The notes under the pieces: generated by a model
The model's database searches: none
Told to the model about the DNA's origin: nothing
What the model saw: only the letters and a program-made list of their open reading frames with translations
Made by a program: the position numbers and the translations under genes
Part shown: positions 55,860-64,000 of the stretch, in pieces
How positions within the stretch are numbered: position 1 is the stretch's first letter
Layout of the letters: the number at the start of each line of letters is the position of its first letter
DNA from: Rhizobium leguminosarum
GTDB taxonomy: Bacteria; Pseudomonadota; Alphaproteobacteria; Rhizobiales; Rhizobiaceae
Reading direction: 5' to 3'
Length of the DNA: 64,000 nt
Assembly (NCBI RefSeq): GCF_004123835.1
Contig: NZ_MZMU01000011.1
Span: 62,001 to 126,000, forward strand

Positions 55860-56375
55860 ATGTCGGAAGTTGGATTGAACACGATCAGTTTTGCAGGCCG
55901 CGCCGCTGCATCCTCGCAGTTCAAGGCACTTTATGCGGAAGGCATGTCGCTGGTCGAAGAGACGGCCGCCTATCTCGACGGTCAGGGCCGCGCCGCCTCC
56001 AAGGTTCTGCCGCGGATGGCCTCGGTTCTCTACGCTGCGGAATCGATGCGTCTCACCACCCGCCTGATGCAGATGGCCTCCTGGCTGCTGTTGCAGCGCG
56101 CCGTCAACAATGGCGAAATGTCTCGTGACCAGGTGCTGGCCGAGAAGAACAAGGTTCGCCTCGACGGCTTCAACGTCGACCGCGCCGCACCCGGCTGGGG
56201 CGACCTGCCGGAATCCTTCCGCGACCTCGTCGAACGCTCGCTGCGTTTGCAGAACCGCATTGCGCTGCTCGACCGCGAGATCTACCGCCCGTCCGAAGCG
56301 GTGATCGTTCATGATAATCAGAACAGCGTCCAGGCCCAGCTTTCCCTGCTGCAGACCGCCTTCGGCAACAACTGA
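55860..56375 (+). CDS. rcdA: Regulator of CtrA degradation RcdA (DUF1465)
   Basis: 171 residues. In Caulobacter RcdA is an adaptor that helps ClpXP degrade CtrA at the G1-S step. Family signatures: AALYAEGMSLVEETAAYLDG-like region near residue 25, ASKVLPRMASVLYAAESMRLTTRLMQMASWLLLQRAV, and RDLVERSLRLQNRIALLDREIYRP. The start at 55860 has CAGGG upstream; seven more residues in frame are dropped. Own terminator downstream. Confidence 0.93.
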   Translation: MSEVGLNTISFAGRAAASSQFKALYAEGMSLVEETAAYLDGQGRAASKVLPRMASVLYAAESMRLTTRLMQMASWLLLQRAVNNGEMSRDQVLAEKNKVRLDGFNVDRAAPGWGDLPESFRDLVERSLRLQNRIALLDREIYRPSEAVIVHDNQNSVQAQLSLLQTAFGNN

Positions 56376-56400
56376 CCGGATCCGCAAGAATTCGAATACA

Positions 56401-56432
56401 AACCGGCTGCGTCTTACGCGGCCGGTTTTTTA
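56401..56432 (+). terminator. Terminator after rcdA
   Basis: AACCGGC (56401-56407) pairs with GCCGGTT (56421-56427), with GCGT/ACGC stacked inside. TTTTT follows. Confidence 0.85.
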
Positions 56433-56455
56433 TTTGCCGCTGAACGTAGGCATCC

Positions 56456-56499
56456 CTACAGCGTCCTTTGCGCGTCCGAAAAGGCGCGCGGCACTGTAA
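56456..56499. repeat. Hairpin repeat of the CTACAGCG family, copy D
   Basis: CTACAGCGTCCTTTGCGCGTC starts this copy. TACAG (56457-56461) pairs with CTGTA (56494-56498), with GCGCGTCC/GGCGCGCG partly paired inside. It lies between the convergent rcdA and rpmE terminators. Confidence 0.75.
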
Positions 56500-56513
56500 G
56501 CCGTTGCGAACGC

Positions 56514-56538
56514 AAAAAAGCCCGGTAAAACCGGGCTC
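56514..56538 (-). terminator. Terminator of rpmE
   Basis: On the minus strand AGCCCGGT-TTT-ACCGGGCT is followed by TTTTTT. It ends 28 bases after the rpmE stop. Confidence 0.85.
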
Positions 56539-56565
56539 TCTTCGAATTCCGTCGAGCAGAAGCGA

Positions 56566-56787
56566 TTAGAGGCCGAGGCCGCCGAAACGCTTGTTGAACT
56601 TGGAGACGCGGCCACCGCGGTCCATGAGCTGCTGGTTGCCGCCGGTCCAGGCCGGATGCGACTTGGAATCGATTTCGAGGTTCATGACAGCGCCTTCCGA
56701 GCCCCAGGTCGAGCGGGTTTCGTACTCAGTGCCATCGGTCATGACCACCTTGATCATGTGATATTCGGGATGGATGCCTGCCTTCAT
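56566..56787 (-). CDS. rpmE: 50S ribosomal protein L31
   Basis: 73 residues. [29 protein letters not shown] at the start, [29 protein letters not shown] at the end. It aligns with E. coli L31 along its length but has none of the zinc-ribbon cysteines, so it is the zinc-free form usual in alphaproteobacteria. Start at 56787 rather than 13 codons upstream. Confidence 0.97.
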   Translation of the reverse strand: MKAGIHPEYHMIKVVMTDGTEYETRSTWGSEGAVMNLEIDSKSHPAWTGGNQQLMDRGGRVSKFNKRFGGLGL

Positions 56788-56979
56788 AACAATCTTCCTG
56801 CGATACCGGAGTTCAATTTGCCGCATGCAGTTGCGGCCAACGAACCGATTGAATAAATGAAGCCGCAGTCGGATGGCTACGGCTTCCCATTAGGATGCGG
56901 TGCCTATACATGAAGGACGCCGGGATAACAAGAGCCAACAGGCCGCATTGCGCGGGCCCTGCGGGCGATCGGAGACGAT

Positions 56980-58782
56980 TTGGCAGAGCAGGCACGGGCT
57001 GAGGAAAACAAGAAGCGATCGCTGCGACCGCTCGGCAGGCTGACGCCCTATGTCATGCGTTATCGTGGCCTGGTGGCCGGTGCGCTGATGTCGCTGGCGC
57101 TTGCCGCCATTACCTCGCTGGCGCTGCCGCTCGCCGTGCGGCGCATGATCGATCACGGCTTCACCCAGTCCGACGGCCGCTTCATCAACAGCTACTTCGC
57201 CATGCTGATGGTCATGGCCATCGTGCTCGCGGTCGCCAGCGCGCTGCGCTATTATTTCGTCATCACCATCGGCGAGCGCATCGTCGCCGATCTTCGCCGC
57301 GATGTCTTTTCCCATGTGACCAGGCTGTCGCCCTCCTTCTTCGACGTCAACCAATCCGGCGAGATCGTCTCGCGGCTGACCGCCGATACGACGCAGATCA
57401 AGTCCGCCGTCGGCGCCACCGCCTCGGTGGCGCTCAGGAACTTCATCCTCTGTATCGGCGCCATGGGCATGATGATCGTCACCTCGCCAAAGCTTTCGAG
57501 CCTCGTCATCGGAGCGATCCCGCTGATCGTCTTCCCGCTCGTCGCCTTCGGCCGCTCGGTGCGCAAGCGCTCACGCGCCGCCCAGGATACGCTGGCCGAT
57601 GCCTCCGCCTTCGCCAACGAGACGATCGCCGCGACGCGCACCGTCCAGGCCTTCAACGGCGAGGATGCCGCAGCGACGCGTTACGGCACCGCCGTCGAAT
57701 CCGCCTATGAGGCCGCCCGCGCCGCCATCCGCTCGCGCGCGCTGCTGACGGGGATCGCCATCACGCTGATCTTCGGCAGTGTCGTTGCCGTGCTCTGGGT
57801 CGGCGCCCACAGCGTGCTTGCCGGCACGCTTTCGGCCGGCACGCTCGGCCAGTTCCTGCTCTATGCCGTCATCTCCGCCGGTTCGCTGGGCGCGCTGTCG
57901 GAGGTCTGGGGTGAACTCTCGCAGGCTGCCGGTGCCGCAGACCGGCTGACCGAGCTTCTCGACGAGGTCTCGCCGATTACCGCTCCCGCCAGCCCTGAGC
58001 CGCTTCCTTCGCCCAGCCGCGGCCGCGTCGAATTCTCAGGCGTGCATTTTGCCTATCCCTCGCGCCCCGGCAGATCGGCGCTGCATGGCTTAAGCTTCGC
58101 GATCACGCCGGGTGAGACCGTCGCCATCGTCGGCCCTTCCGGTGCCGGCAAGAGCACCGTCTTTTCGCTGCTGCTACGCTTCTACGATCCCCAGCAGGGC
58201 AGCGTGAAGATCGATGGTGTCGATGCGCAGCTGACGACGCCCGACGAGTTGCGCCAGCGCATCGCCATCGTGCCGCAGGACGTCACCATCTTTGCCGCCT
58301 CGATCCATGACAACATCGCCTTCGGCCGTCCCGGCGCCTCGCGTGACGAGGTCCGCGCCGCAGCTCTTGCCGCGCAGGCCGACGAATTCATCGCCCGGCT
58401 GGACCAGGGTTATGAGACCGAGGTCGGCGAACGCGGCATCACGCTCTCCGGCGGCCAGCGACAGCGCATCGCCATTGCCCGCGCCATCCTGAAGAACGCG
58501 CCCGTGCTGCTGCTCGATGAGGCGACCTCTGCGCTTGACGCCGAAAGCGAGACGCTGGTTCAGAAGGCGCTCGACGGCCTGGTGGACGGCCGCACGACGC
58601 TCGTCATCGCCCATCGCCTGGCAACAGTGCTGAAGGCCGACCGCATTCTCGTCATGGATCAGGGCCGGGTCGTCGAAGAGGGCACGCATCAGAGCCTGAT
58701 CCGTCACGGCGGCATCTATGCGCGGCTGGCGCGGCTGCAATTCGACGCCGCCAACGAGGATGTGCTCGCCGCCGCGAAATAG
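56980..58782 (+). CDS. ABC exporter (fused permease and ATPase)
   Basis: 600 residues, TTG start with GGAGA upstream. Six membrane segments lie in residues about 30-330 (GLVAGALMSLALAAITSLALPLAVRRM at the start). The ATPase half has Walker A VGPSGAGKST, LSGGQRQRIAIARA and Walker B LLLDEATSALDAES. It belongs to the MsbA/multidrug-type exporters and works as a homodimer. Substrate could be lipid or drug; neighbours give no clue. The first 60 bases overlap no other gene. Confidence 0.93.
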   Translation: MAEQARAEENKKRSLRPLGRLTPYVMRYRGLVAGALMSLALAAITSLALPLAVRRMIDHGFTQSDGRFINSYFAMLMVMAIVLAVASALRYYFVITIGERIVADLRRDVFSHVTRLSPSFFDVNQSGEIVSRLTADTTQIKSAVGATASVALRNFILCIGAMGMMIVTSPKLSSLVIGAIPLIVFPLVAFGRSVRKRSRAAQDTLADASAFANETIAATRTVQAFNGEDAAATRYGTAVESAYEAARAAIRSRALLTGIAITLIFGSVVAVLWVGAHSVLAGTLSAGTLGQFLLYAVISAGSLGALSEVWGELSQAAGAADRLTELLDEVSPITAPASPEPLPSPSRGRVEFSGVHFAYPSRPGRSALHGLSFAITPGETVAIVGPSGAGKSTVFSLLLRFYDPQQGSVKIDGVDAQLTTPDELRQRIAIVPQDVTIFAASIHDNIAFGRPGASRDEVRAAALAAQADEFIARLDQGYETEVGERGITLSGGQRQRIAIARAILKNAPVLLLDEATSALDAESETLVQKALDGLVDGRTTLVIAHRLATVLKADRILVMDQGRVVEEGTHQSLIRHGGIYARLARLQFDAANEDVLAAAK

Positions 58783-58925
58783 CCGGCGCGCACTTCTCCC
58801 GCCAACAGCGACTAAAGTCTGAACCCGCCGCGCTTCTCTGCGGTTGTCTTTCGCGCGTCCTGCCCTAACCTCTTCATTCCCCGGGGTGGGGATATTGCTG
58901 CTGAAATCCTTGGGAGGAGATAGGA

Positions 58926-59918
58926 ATGGCGCTTTTCGATATGACGCGACGTACGGGCCTTGCGCTCGGTTTCGGTGCGCTTGCGGCCCTTGCCGTCGGC
59001 GCGTCTGCCACTGCTGCGGATTTTCCCGATCGCGCGATCACCATGGTCGTGCCCTTCGCGGCCGGCGGCTCGACCGATGTCGTCGCCCGCATCGTCGCGC
59101 AGAAGATGTCGGAGGATCTCGGCCAGCAGGTGATCGTCCAGAACGTCGCCGGTGCCGGCGGCAATCTCGGCGCCGGTAACGTCGCCCGCGCTGAACCGGA
59201 CGGCTACACCATCCTGATGGGCACGGTCGCGACCCACGCCCTCAATCCGCTGATCCTGAAATCGACGCCATATGACGCCGAAAAGGATTTCGCACCGATC
59301 TCGCTGCTCGTCGTCGTGCCGAACGTGCTCGTCGTCAATCCGGAACTGCCGGCAAAGACCGTGCAGGAGCTGGTCGCGCTGCTGAAGGCCGAGCCCGACA
59401 AATACAGCTATGCCTCGTCGGGCAACGGCACGCCGTTGCATCTTTCCGGCGAACTCTTCAAGTCCATGGCGGGCGTCAGCATGCAGCACATTCCCTATAA
59501 GGGCGCCGGTCCGGCATTGAACGACGTCATCGGCAACCAGGTGCCGATCATGTTCGACAACCTGCCCTCCTCGTCGAGCCACATCAAGGCTGGCACTCTG
59601 CGGGCGCTGGCGGTGACCACGGCCGAGCGCGCGCCCTCCTTCCCCGACGTCCCGACCGTCGCCGAGTCAGGCATTCCAGGTTACGAGACCTACACCTGGA
59701 ACGCCCTTTTCGCCCCGGCCAAGACGCCGAGCGAGGTGGTGATGCGCCTTAACGCCTCGGCCAAGAAAGCGCTCGCCGACCCTGCCGTGGCGGAACGGAT
59801 GAAGGAATTCAGCGCCACCATCGTCGGCTCGACGCCGGAGGAACTCGCCGCCCATGTGAAGGCCGAACTCGCCAAATGGGGACCGGTCGTCAAGGGCGCA
59901 AACATCCAGATGGAGTGA
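58926..59918 (+). CDS. Tripartite tricarboxylate transporter binding protein (Bug/TctC)
   Basis: 330 residues with a signal peptide (about 1-29, ending ATAADF). The Bug signature is ITMVVPFAAGGSTDVVARI, followed by VIVQNVAGAGGNLGAGNVARA, YSYASSGNGTPLHLSGELF and HIPYKGAGPALNDVIG. Binds an organic acid in the periplasm for TctAB-type uptake. No membrane partners follow it in this window, so it is an orphan binding protein. GGAGATAGGA before the ATG. Confidence 0.92.
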   Translation: MALFDMTRRTGLALGFGALAALAVGASATAADFPDRAITMVVPFAAGGSTDVVARIVAQKMSEDLGQQVIVQNVAGAGGNLGAGNVARAEPDGYTILMGTVATHALNPLILKSTPYDAEKDFAPISLLVVVPNVLVVNPELPAKTVQELVALLKAEPDKYSYASSGNGTPLHLSGELFKSMAGVSMQHIPYKGAGPALNDVIGNQVPIMFDNLPSSSSHIKAGTLRALAVTTAERAPSFPDVPTVAESGIPGYETYTWNALFAPAKTPSEVVMRLNASAKKALADPAVAERMKEFSATIVGSTPEELAAHVKAELAKWGPVVKGANIQME

Positions 59919-60022
59919 TGCCGAAAAGTGTGAGCGGATTCCGGATGACATCATGCTCTATTCTCTAATTGAGAACAGGATTCAGATGTTGGGCCGACCC
60001 GGCCTAAAATCATCCTGTTCTC
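59919..60022. repeat. Dispersed rhizobial intergenic repeat
   Basis: It begins TGATGCCGAAAAGTGTGAGC and ends in inverted arms GAGAACAGGAT (59971-59981) and ATCCTGTTCTC (60012-60022), with a GGCCGACCCGGCC hairpin in the loop. I recognise this from rhizobial intergenic regions; the family name is not certain. Confidence 0.7.
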
Positions 60023-60182
60023 GGGGCATAGCCGCCGGCGCCCTCATTCGCTTGCGTCCAATGGAAACGGTGACAATTGGACGCTAAGCAACCCAATCCT
60101 GATTAAGGCAGTGGAAAAGCTCGCCATTTTGATCTAGCCTCCCGATGCTGATGATTGCAATCCAGCGTTTCGGGAGACATCC

Positions 60183-60371
60183 ATGTATAAATTCGAAGTT
60201 TATAAGGATAAGGCCGGCGAGTTCCGCTTCCGCTTCAAGGCATCGAACGGGGAAACCATGTTCCTGTCCGAAGGCTACAAGGCAAAGGCGTCCGCCGTGA
60301 GTGCCATCGAATCCATCAAGAAGAACACGCCAAGCGCCGAGGTCGTCGACCAGACGAAGGCCGAGTCTTGA
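60183..60371 (+). CDS. YegP-like DUF1508 protein
   Basis: 62 residues: MYKFEVYKDKAGEFRFRFKASNGETMFLSEGY and KASAVSAIESIKKNTPSAEV, one DUF1508 repeat (E. coli YegP has two). The Tyr/Phe-rich sheet and helix are complete. Function unknown; often stress-related. It stands alone with GGGAGACATCC upstream. Confidence 0.9.
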   Translation: MYKFEVYKDKAGEFRFRFKASNGETMFLSEGYKAKASAVSAIESIKKNTPSAEVVDQTKAES

Positions 60372-60636
60372 GCAGACCGGCAGCGGCGGCGTGATTGCCG
60401 CCCTGCCCTTTCGCGCCCCTGAGCAGCGCCGGCGCCCTTGAGCCCGGCCCGCGTGCGATTTCGGCGCCATTTTTCTTTTTCGCATATTTTTTTTAAAACC
60501 ATGTCGAAACGACCGGTGGCCGCGCCTCATTGTTTCGGAACGGCCGCGCCGCTCCGCCGGGCTTTACGGTTTTCGGGATCTCGATCCCCGCTATCGGCAT
60601 GCCCGGATCAACGCAACAACGAGATCAGGAGTTTCC

Positions 60637-60975
60637 ATGCAATATGCTCTCATCATTCGCGAAGCCGCCGAGGATTTCGCTCGCCGCAGCGATCCCGCCT
60701 ATCGCGACGGCTGGGTCGCCTACAGCCAGGCGCTCGCCCAAGCAGGGATCATGACCGGTGGCGCCGGGCTGACCGGCCCGGAGACCGGCACGATCGTGCG
60801 CCGCAAAGGCGAGGAACACGATGTTCAGGACGGCCCCTATCCGGACGGCAAGGAACAGCTCGGCGGCTTCTATCTGATCGACGTCCCCGACATCGACACC
60901 GCGCTCGAATGGGCCACCCGCGTTCCGATCTCCGACAAGGGTTCGGTCGAGGTGCGCCCGCGCCTGCAGATGTGA
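60637..60975 (+). CDS. YCII-domain (DGPF) protein
   Basis: 112 residues starting MQYALIIREAAEDFARRSDP. DGPYPDGKEQLGGFYLIDVPDIDTALEWATRVP carries the DGPF-type signature. This family is paired with ECF sigma factors of the ECF42 group, and the sigma gene follows here after seven bases. SD AGGAGTTTCC. Possibly part of an enzyme or sensor of the sigma factor. Confidence 0.92.
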   Translation: MQYALIIREAAEDFARRSDPAYRDGWVAYSQALAQAGIMTGGAGLTGPETGTIVRRKGEEHDVQDGPYPDGKEQLGGFYLIDVPDIDTALEWATRVPISDKGSVEVRPRLQM

Positions 60976-60982
60976 GGCGGTC

Positions 60983-62233
60983 ATGCCGCCCGATGCCGGA
61001 CGCGCTGCCGAAAAGGTGGCGCGTCAGTCCTACGGCAAGCTGATCGCCTTCCTCGCTGCCCGCTCGCGCGACGTTCCGGCGGCAGAGGATGCATTGTCGG
61101 AAGCGCTGGCTTCGGCCCTTCGCGTCTGGCCGGAGCGCGGCATTCCCGGCAATCCGGAAGCCTGGCTGCTGGTGGCCGCCCGCCGCAACCTCATGCAGGC
61201 GGCCCGCCACCGCACCGTCGAGGTCAATGCGCAAACGACGATATCGGTCGCCTTCGAGGAGGCGGAGGAACGCATGAACGAGGCCGGCAGCGCCGTCTTT
61301 CCCGATGAGCGGCTCAAGCTGCTCTTCGCCTGCACCCATCCCGCCATCGACAGCTCCGTGCATACGGCGCTGATGCTGCAGACCGTTCTCGGCATCGAGG
61401 CAAAGACCATCGCCCGATCGTTCGTCGTCTCACCGGAGGCGATGAGCCAGCGGCTGGTGCGAGCCAAGGTGAAGATCCGCGATGCCGGCATTCCCTTCGC
61501 CGTTCCGCCTCGCACCGCCTTGCCCGGGCGGCTCGCGGCGGTGCTTTCGGCGATCTACGCGGCTTACGGTCTTGGCTGGGACGGTCTCGACGGCGAGGAA
61601 GAGCGCCATTCACTCGCCGGCGAGGCGATCTGGCTCGGCCGTGCGCTTCTGGCGGTGCTGCCGGACGAGCCGGAAGCGATCGGCCTGCTCTCGCTGATGC
61701 TCCACTGCGAAGCCCGCCGCAGCGCCCGGCGCGACGATAGCGGCCGATATGTGCCGCTGGACGAGCAGGACGCGGCCGCGTGGAACGCGATCATGATTGC
61801 CGAGGCGGATGCACTGCTGCGCAAAGCCGGCGGCTTCGACCGTTTCGGCCCCTTCCAGTGCCAGGCGGCGATCCAGTCGGTGCATGCGGCGCGCCGGCTG
61901 TCGGGAACGACCGACTGGCAGGCGCTGACGACACTCTACGCGGCGCTGGTGATGATGAAGCCGACGCTGGGTGCGCATGTCAGCCAGGCTGCGGTGATCG
62001 GCAGGGCCTTGAGCGCCGCTGCCGGCCTTGAGCGGCTCGACAAGCTCGATCCGCGCGACATCGCAAGCTACCAGCCCTACTGGGCGGTGCGTGCTTTTCT
62101 CCTGACCCAGACCGGCGATGATACCGCAGCAGCCGATGCCTATATGACAGCGATCGGCCTCAGCGACAGCCCCGCCGTGCGCGATTTTCTTGCCGGCCGA
62201 CTAAAGGAAGCGCGGCAGGCGATATCAAGTTAA
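60983..62233 (+). CDS. ECF sigma factor of the ECF42 type
   Basis: 416 residues. Sigma-70 region 2 is at about 10-75 (YGKLIAFLAARSRDVPAAEDALSEALASALRVWPERG) and region 4 at about 110-165 (LMLQTVLGIEAKTIARSFVVSPEAMSQRLVRAKVKIRD). A C-terminal extension of about 230 residues is the TPR-like domain of ECF42, which replaces an anti-sigma factor. It probably controls the adjacent YCII gene. Its stop directly abuts the stop of the next, convergent gene. Confidence 0.93.
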   Translation: MPPDAGRAAEKVARQSYGKLIAFLAARSRDVPAAEDALSEALASALRVWPERGIPGNPEAWLLVAARRNLMQAARHRTVEVNAQTTISVAFEEAEERMNEAGSAVFPDERLKLLFACTHPAIDSSVHTALMLQTVLGIEAKTIARSFVVSPEAMSQRLVRAKVKIRDAGIPFAVPPRTALPGRLAAVLSAIYAAYGLGWDGLDGEEERHSLAGEAIWLGRALLAVLPDEPEAIGLLSLMLHCEARRSARRDDSGRYVPLDEQDAAAWNAIMIAEADALLRKAGGFDRFGPFQCQAAIQSVHAARRLSGTTDWQALTTLYAALVMMKPTLGAHVSQAAVIGRALSAAAGLERLDKLDPRDIASYQPYWAVRAFLLTQTGDDTAAADAYMTAIGLSDSPAVRDFLAGRLKEARQAISS

Positions 62234-63265
62234 TCACTTCTCGGTCAGCTTCAGCTCGATGCGGCGGTTGGTGGAGCGCGCATCCGGCGTGTCGCCCGGG
62301 GCGATTGGCTGGAACTCGCCGAAGCCGGCCGCAACCAGCCGGTCGGCCGGCACGCCCTGTGCGATCAGGAACTTGACGACCGAAATCGCACGCGCCGAGG
62401 AGAGTTCCCAATTGTCGCGATAGCGGCCCGTTCCGCCAAGCGGCACATTGTCGGTATGGCCGTCGACGCGCAGCACCCAATTGATCTCGGGTGGGATTTC
62501 CTTGGCGAGATCGAGAAGGGCGGCGGCGAGCTTCGCCATCTCGGTCTGCCCCTCCGGGTTGAGATCGGCGCCGCCCGAGGGAAACAGCACTTCCGACTGA
62601 AAGACGAACCGGTCGCCGACGATGCGGATATTCTCGCGGTCCGAAAGGATCTCGCGCAACCGGCCGAAGAAGTCGGACCGGTAGCGGTTCAGCTCCTGCA
62701 CGCGCGCGGCGAGCGCCACGTTGAGGCGGCTGCCGAGATCGGCGATCTTGGTCTGCGAGACCCGGTCTTTCTGCTCCGACGCCTGAAGGGCTGCTTCGAC
62801 GGCGGCGATCTGGCTGCGAAGCGCTGCTATCTGCTGGTTCAGCAGTTCGACCTGGCTGAGCGCCCGTTCGCTCACCTGCTTCTGCTCGTCGAGCTCCTGC
62901 GTCATCGAGCCGATCCGCTTCTGCGCCGCATCCTGACCGCCCGAACCGGCATTCAGCAGCGCCTGCAGCCGCGAACGGTCGCCTTCGGCACTGGCAAGCG
63001 AGGCCTGCAGATTGGCGACAGAATCCTGGAGATCCTGGTTGCTGCCCTTTTCGAGCGCCAGAAGCTGCGTCAGCTCGTTGATCTGGCTGTTGAGGCGATT
63101 GAGCACCTCATCGCGTCCGGTGATCTCGCGGCTGAGGATGAACTGCCCGACGACGAAGACCGTCAGCAGGAACATGACGGAGATGAGCAGCGTCGACAGC
63201 GCGTCGACGAAGCCTGGCCAATAATCCACCGTGCGTTCGCGGCGCCGGTTGCGGGCAAGAGCCAT
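62234..63265 (-). CDS. OmpA/MotB-like peptidoglycan-binding protein
   Basis: 343 residues: a short cytoplasmic tail (RNRRRERTVDYWPGFVDALSTLLISVMFLLTVFVVGQF with one membrane segment), a long periplasmic coiled coil (about 55-190), and an OmpA-like domain (NWVLRVDGHTDNVPLGGTGRYRDNWELSSARAISVVKFL). The MotB-type DALSTLL segment carries the proton-channel aspartate. It follows the MotA/TolQ-like gene by three bases. A non-flagellar stator is likely: flagellar MotB has no such coiled coil. Confidence 0.9.
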   Translation of the reverse strand: MALARNRRRERTVDYWPGFVDALSTLLISVMFLLTVFVVGQFILSREITGRDEVLNRLNSQINELTQLLALEKGSNQDLQDSVANLQASLASAEGDRSRLQALLNAGSGGQDAAQKRIGSMTQELDEQKQVSERALSQVELLNQQIAALRSQIAAVEAALQASEQKDRVSQTKIADLGSRLNVALAARVQELNRYRSDFFGRLREILSDRENIRIVGDRFVFQSEVLFPSGGADLNPEGQTEMAKLAAALLDLAKEIPPEINWVLRVDGHTDNVPLGGTGRYRDNWELSSARAISVVKFLIAQGVPADRLVAAGFGEFQPIAPGDTPDARSTNRRIELKLTEK

Positions 63266-63268
63266 GGC

Positions 63269-64000
63269 TTACTTGCCCTCACTCTTTTCCGACTGGCTGG
63301 CGCGGTCGCGTAAACGCTCGCCCCTCTCGCCTGCACGCTCCTGCACGCCGATGCGTTCGGCAAGCCGGTCGAGCGTGCGGCGCATCGCCTTGGCCTCGTC
63401 CTGCTGTGCCTCGATCCAGTCGCGCAGCATCTGCTGCTCGTTGCGCATGTTCTTGACGAGACCCTGAATACCTTCGGCAAGGCTCGCCATGGCGGCGACG
63501 GAGCGCTGGCTGCCGGCACCACCCTCTTCGGAGACCTTGCGCAGATAATCGGAGAGCGCGCGCATGTCGTCCGAGGAAGCGCCGGAAACGGCCTCGAGAG
63601 CCGGGGCAAGATCGGAGCCGACATCCGTGACCGAGGACAGCCAGTTTTCCAGCTCCATGTAGAAGCGGTTCTGCGCGCGGCCCGCCTGCAGGTCGAGGAA
63701 ACCGAGAATGAGCGAACCGGAAAGGCCGAGCAGCGAGGAGGAGAAGGCCTGGCCCATGCCCGAAAGCGGCGTGGAAAGCCCTTCCTTCAGCGCCGAGAGC
63801 ACGTCTCCGGTGCCGTTCGAGCCGGCATCGAGCGACTGGATGACGATGCTGATCGAACTGATGGTGCCGATGAGGCCCCAGAAGGTGCCGAGCAGGCCGA
63901 GGAAGACCAGGAGGCCGATCAGGTAGCGGGAAACGTCGCGCGATTCGTCGAGGCGGGTGGCGATCGAATCGAGGATCGAGCGCAGCGCCGTCGTCGACAG
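63269..64000 (-). CDS. MotA/TolQ/ExbB-family proton channel protein, partial
   Basis: The frame is open from the window edge at 64000 to 63269, giving 243 residues without their N-terminus. DSIATRLDESRDVSRYLIGLLVFLGLLGTFWGLIGT and GSLILGFLDLQAGRAQNRFY hold the two channel helices of the MotA/ExbB fold. A coiled-coil/basic tail (RDWIEAQQDEAKAMRRTLDRL) follows. It pairs with the OmpA/MotB-like gene as a stator-like complex of unknown duty. The window edge, not a mutation, cuts it. Confidence 0.88.
   Translation of the reverse strand: MSTTALRSILDSIATRLDESRDVSRYLIGLLVFLGLLGTFWGLIGTISSISIVIQSLDAGSNGTGDVLSALKEGLSTPLSGMGQAFSSSLLGLSGSLILGFLDLQAGRAQNRFYMELENWLSSVTDVGSDLAPALEAVSGASSDDMRALSDYLRKVSEEGGAGSQRSVAAMASLAEGIQGLVKNMRNEQQMLRDWIEAQQDEAKAMRRTLDRLAERIGVQERAGERGERLRDRASQSEKSEGK

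Noticed and set aside
1..64000. CRISPR arrays, transposases, prophage genes, plasmid replication genes
   Set aside because: No spaced direct repeats of the CRISPR type and no such proteins were seen on either strand; the mosaic repeats are inverted, not tandem.

Overview
The window is 64 kb of GC-rich alphaproteobacterial chromosome, almost certainly from a Rhizobium of the R. leguminosarum/R. etli group. The pointers are the rhizobial sqdBDC sulfolipid genes, the lpiA-acvB pair, RcdA (DUF1465), zapA next to DUF4164, CTTGAC-N17-type promoters and dispersed rhizobial intergenic mosaic repeats. Gene content is mostly chromosomal housekeeping. I saw no plasmid, phage, integrase, transposase, tRNA, rRNA or CRISPR signal.

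Layout, left to right. (1) 1-3.5 kb: the 5' part of serC (minus), an outer-membrane beta-barrel protein, a mosaic repeat and glmM. (2) 3.7-14 kb: a long minus-strand envelope block, ybgC-tolQ-tolR-tolA-(TolA-C paralogue)-tolB-pal-cpoB-tilS-ftsH, with terminators after pal and ftsH. (3) 14.1-17.4 kb: sqdB-sqdD-sqdC for sulfoquinovosyl diacylglycerol. (4) 17.4-25.6 kb: a coiled-coil protein of unknown role, 5-formyl-THF cyclo-ligase, a YmdB-type phosphoesterase, a UlaG-like hydrolase, a pyridoxamine-oxidase-like protein, yebC, an LLM oxidoreductase and a chemoreceptor. (5) 25.9-31 kb: ruvC, ruvA and ruvB, with an AbrB/PIN (VapBC-like) toxin-antitoxin pair in each of the two gaps, then a Tat-exported phosphoesterase and a Nudix hydrolase. 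(6) 31-42 kb: DinB, lpiA-acvB (lysyl-phosphatidylglycerol synthesis and turnover), DoxX, a 6-phosphogluconate dehydrogenase, an ArsR/SRPBCC divergent pair, an XRE regulator, an NAD-dependent epimerase and a phytase-like esterase. (7) 42-52.3 kb: a 6S RNA candidate behind zapA, then tkt, gap, pgk and class I fba for central carbon metabolism, with a K+/H+ antiporter and two small proteins between. (8) 52.6-64 kb: PhzF, an MFS transporter, DUF1192, rcdA, rpmE, an ABC exporter, a Bug/TctC binding protein, DUF1508, a YCII/ECF sigma pair and a MotA/MotB-like pair cut by the window edge.

Most notable items: a perfect long-armed palindromic repeat of about 150 bp carried in frame inside tilS, adding about 50 residues; two toxin-antitoxin modules in the gaps of ruvCAB; a free-standing TolA C-terminal-domain paralogue fused by TAAATG to tolA; two full-length mosaic repeats in opposite orientation 37 kb apart; a recurring 44-bp hairpin family, mostly between convergent genes; a 27-bp perfect palindrome in front of fba; and two small membrane proteins. 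All functional names rest on reading motifs and gene order; no database search was possible.
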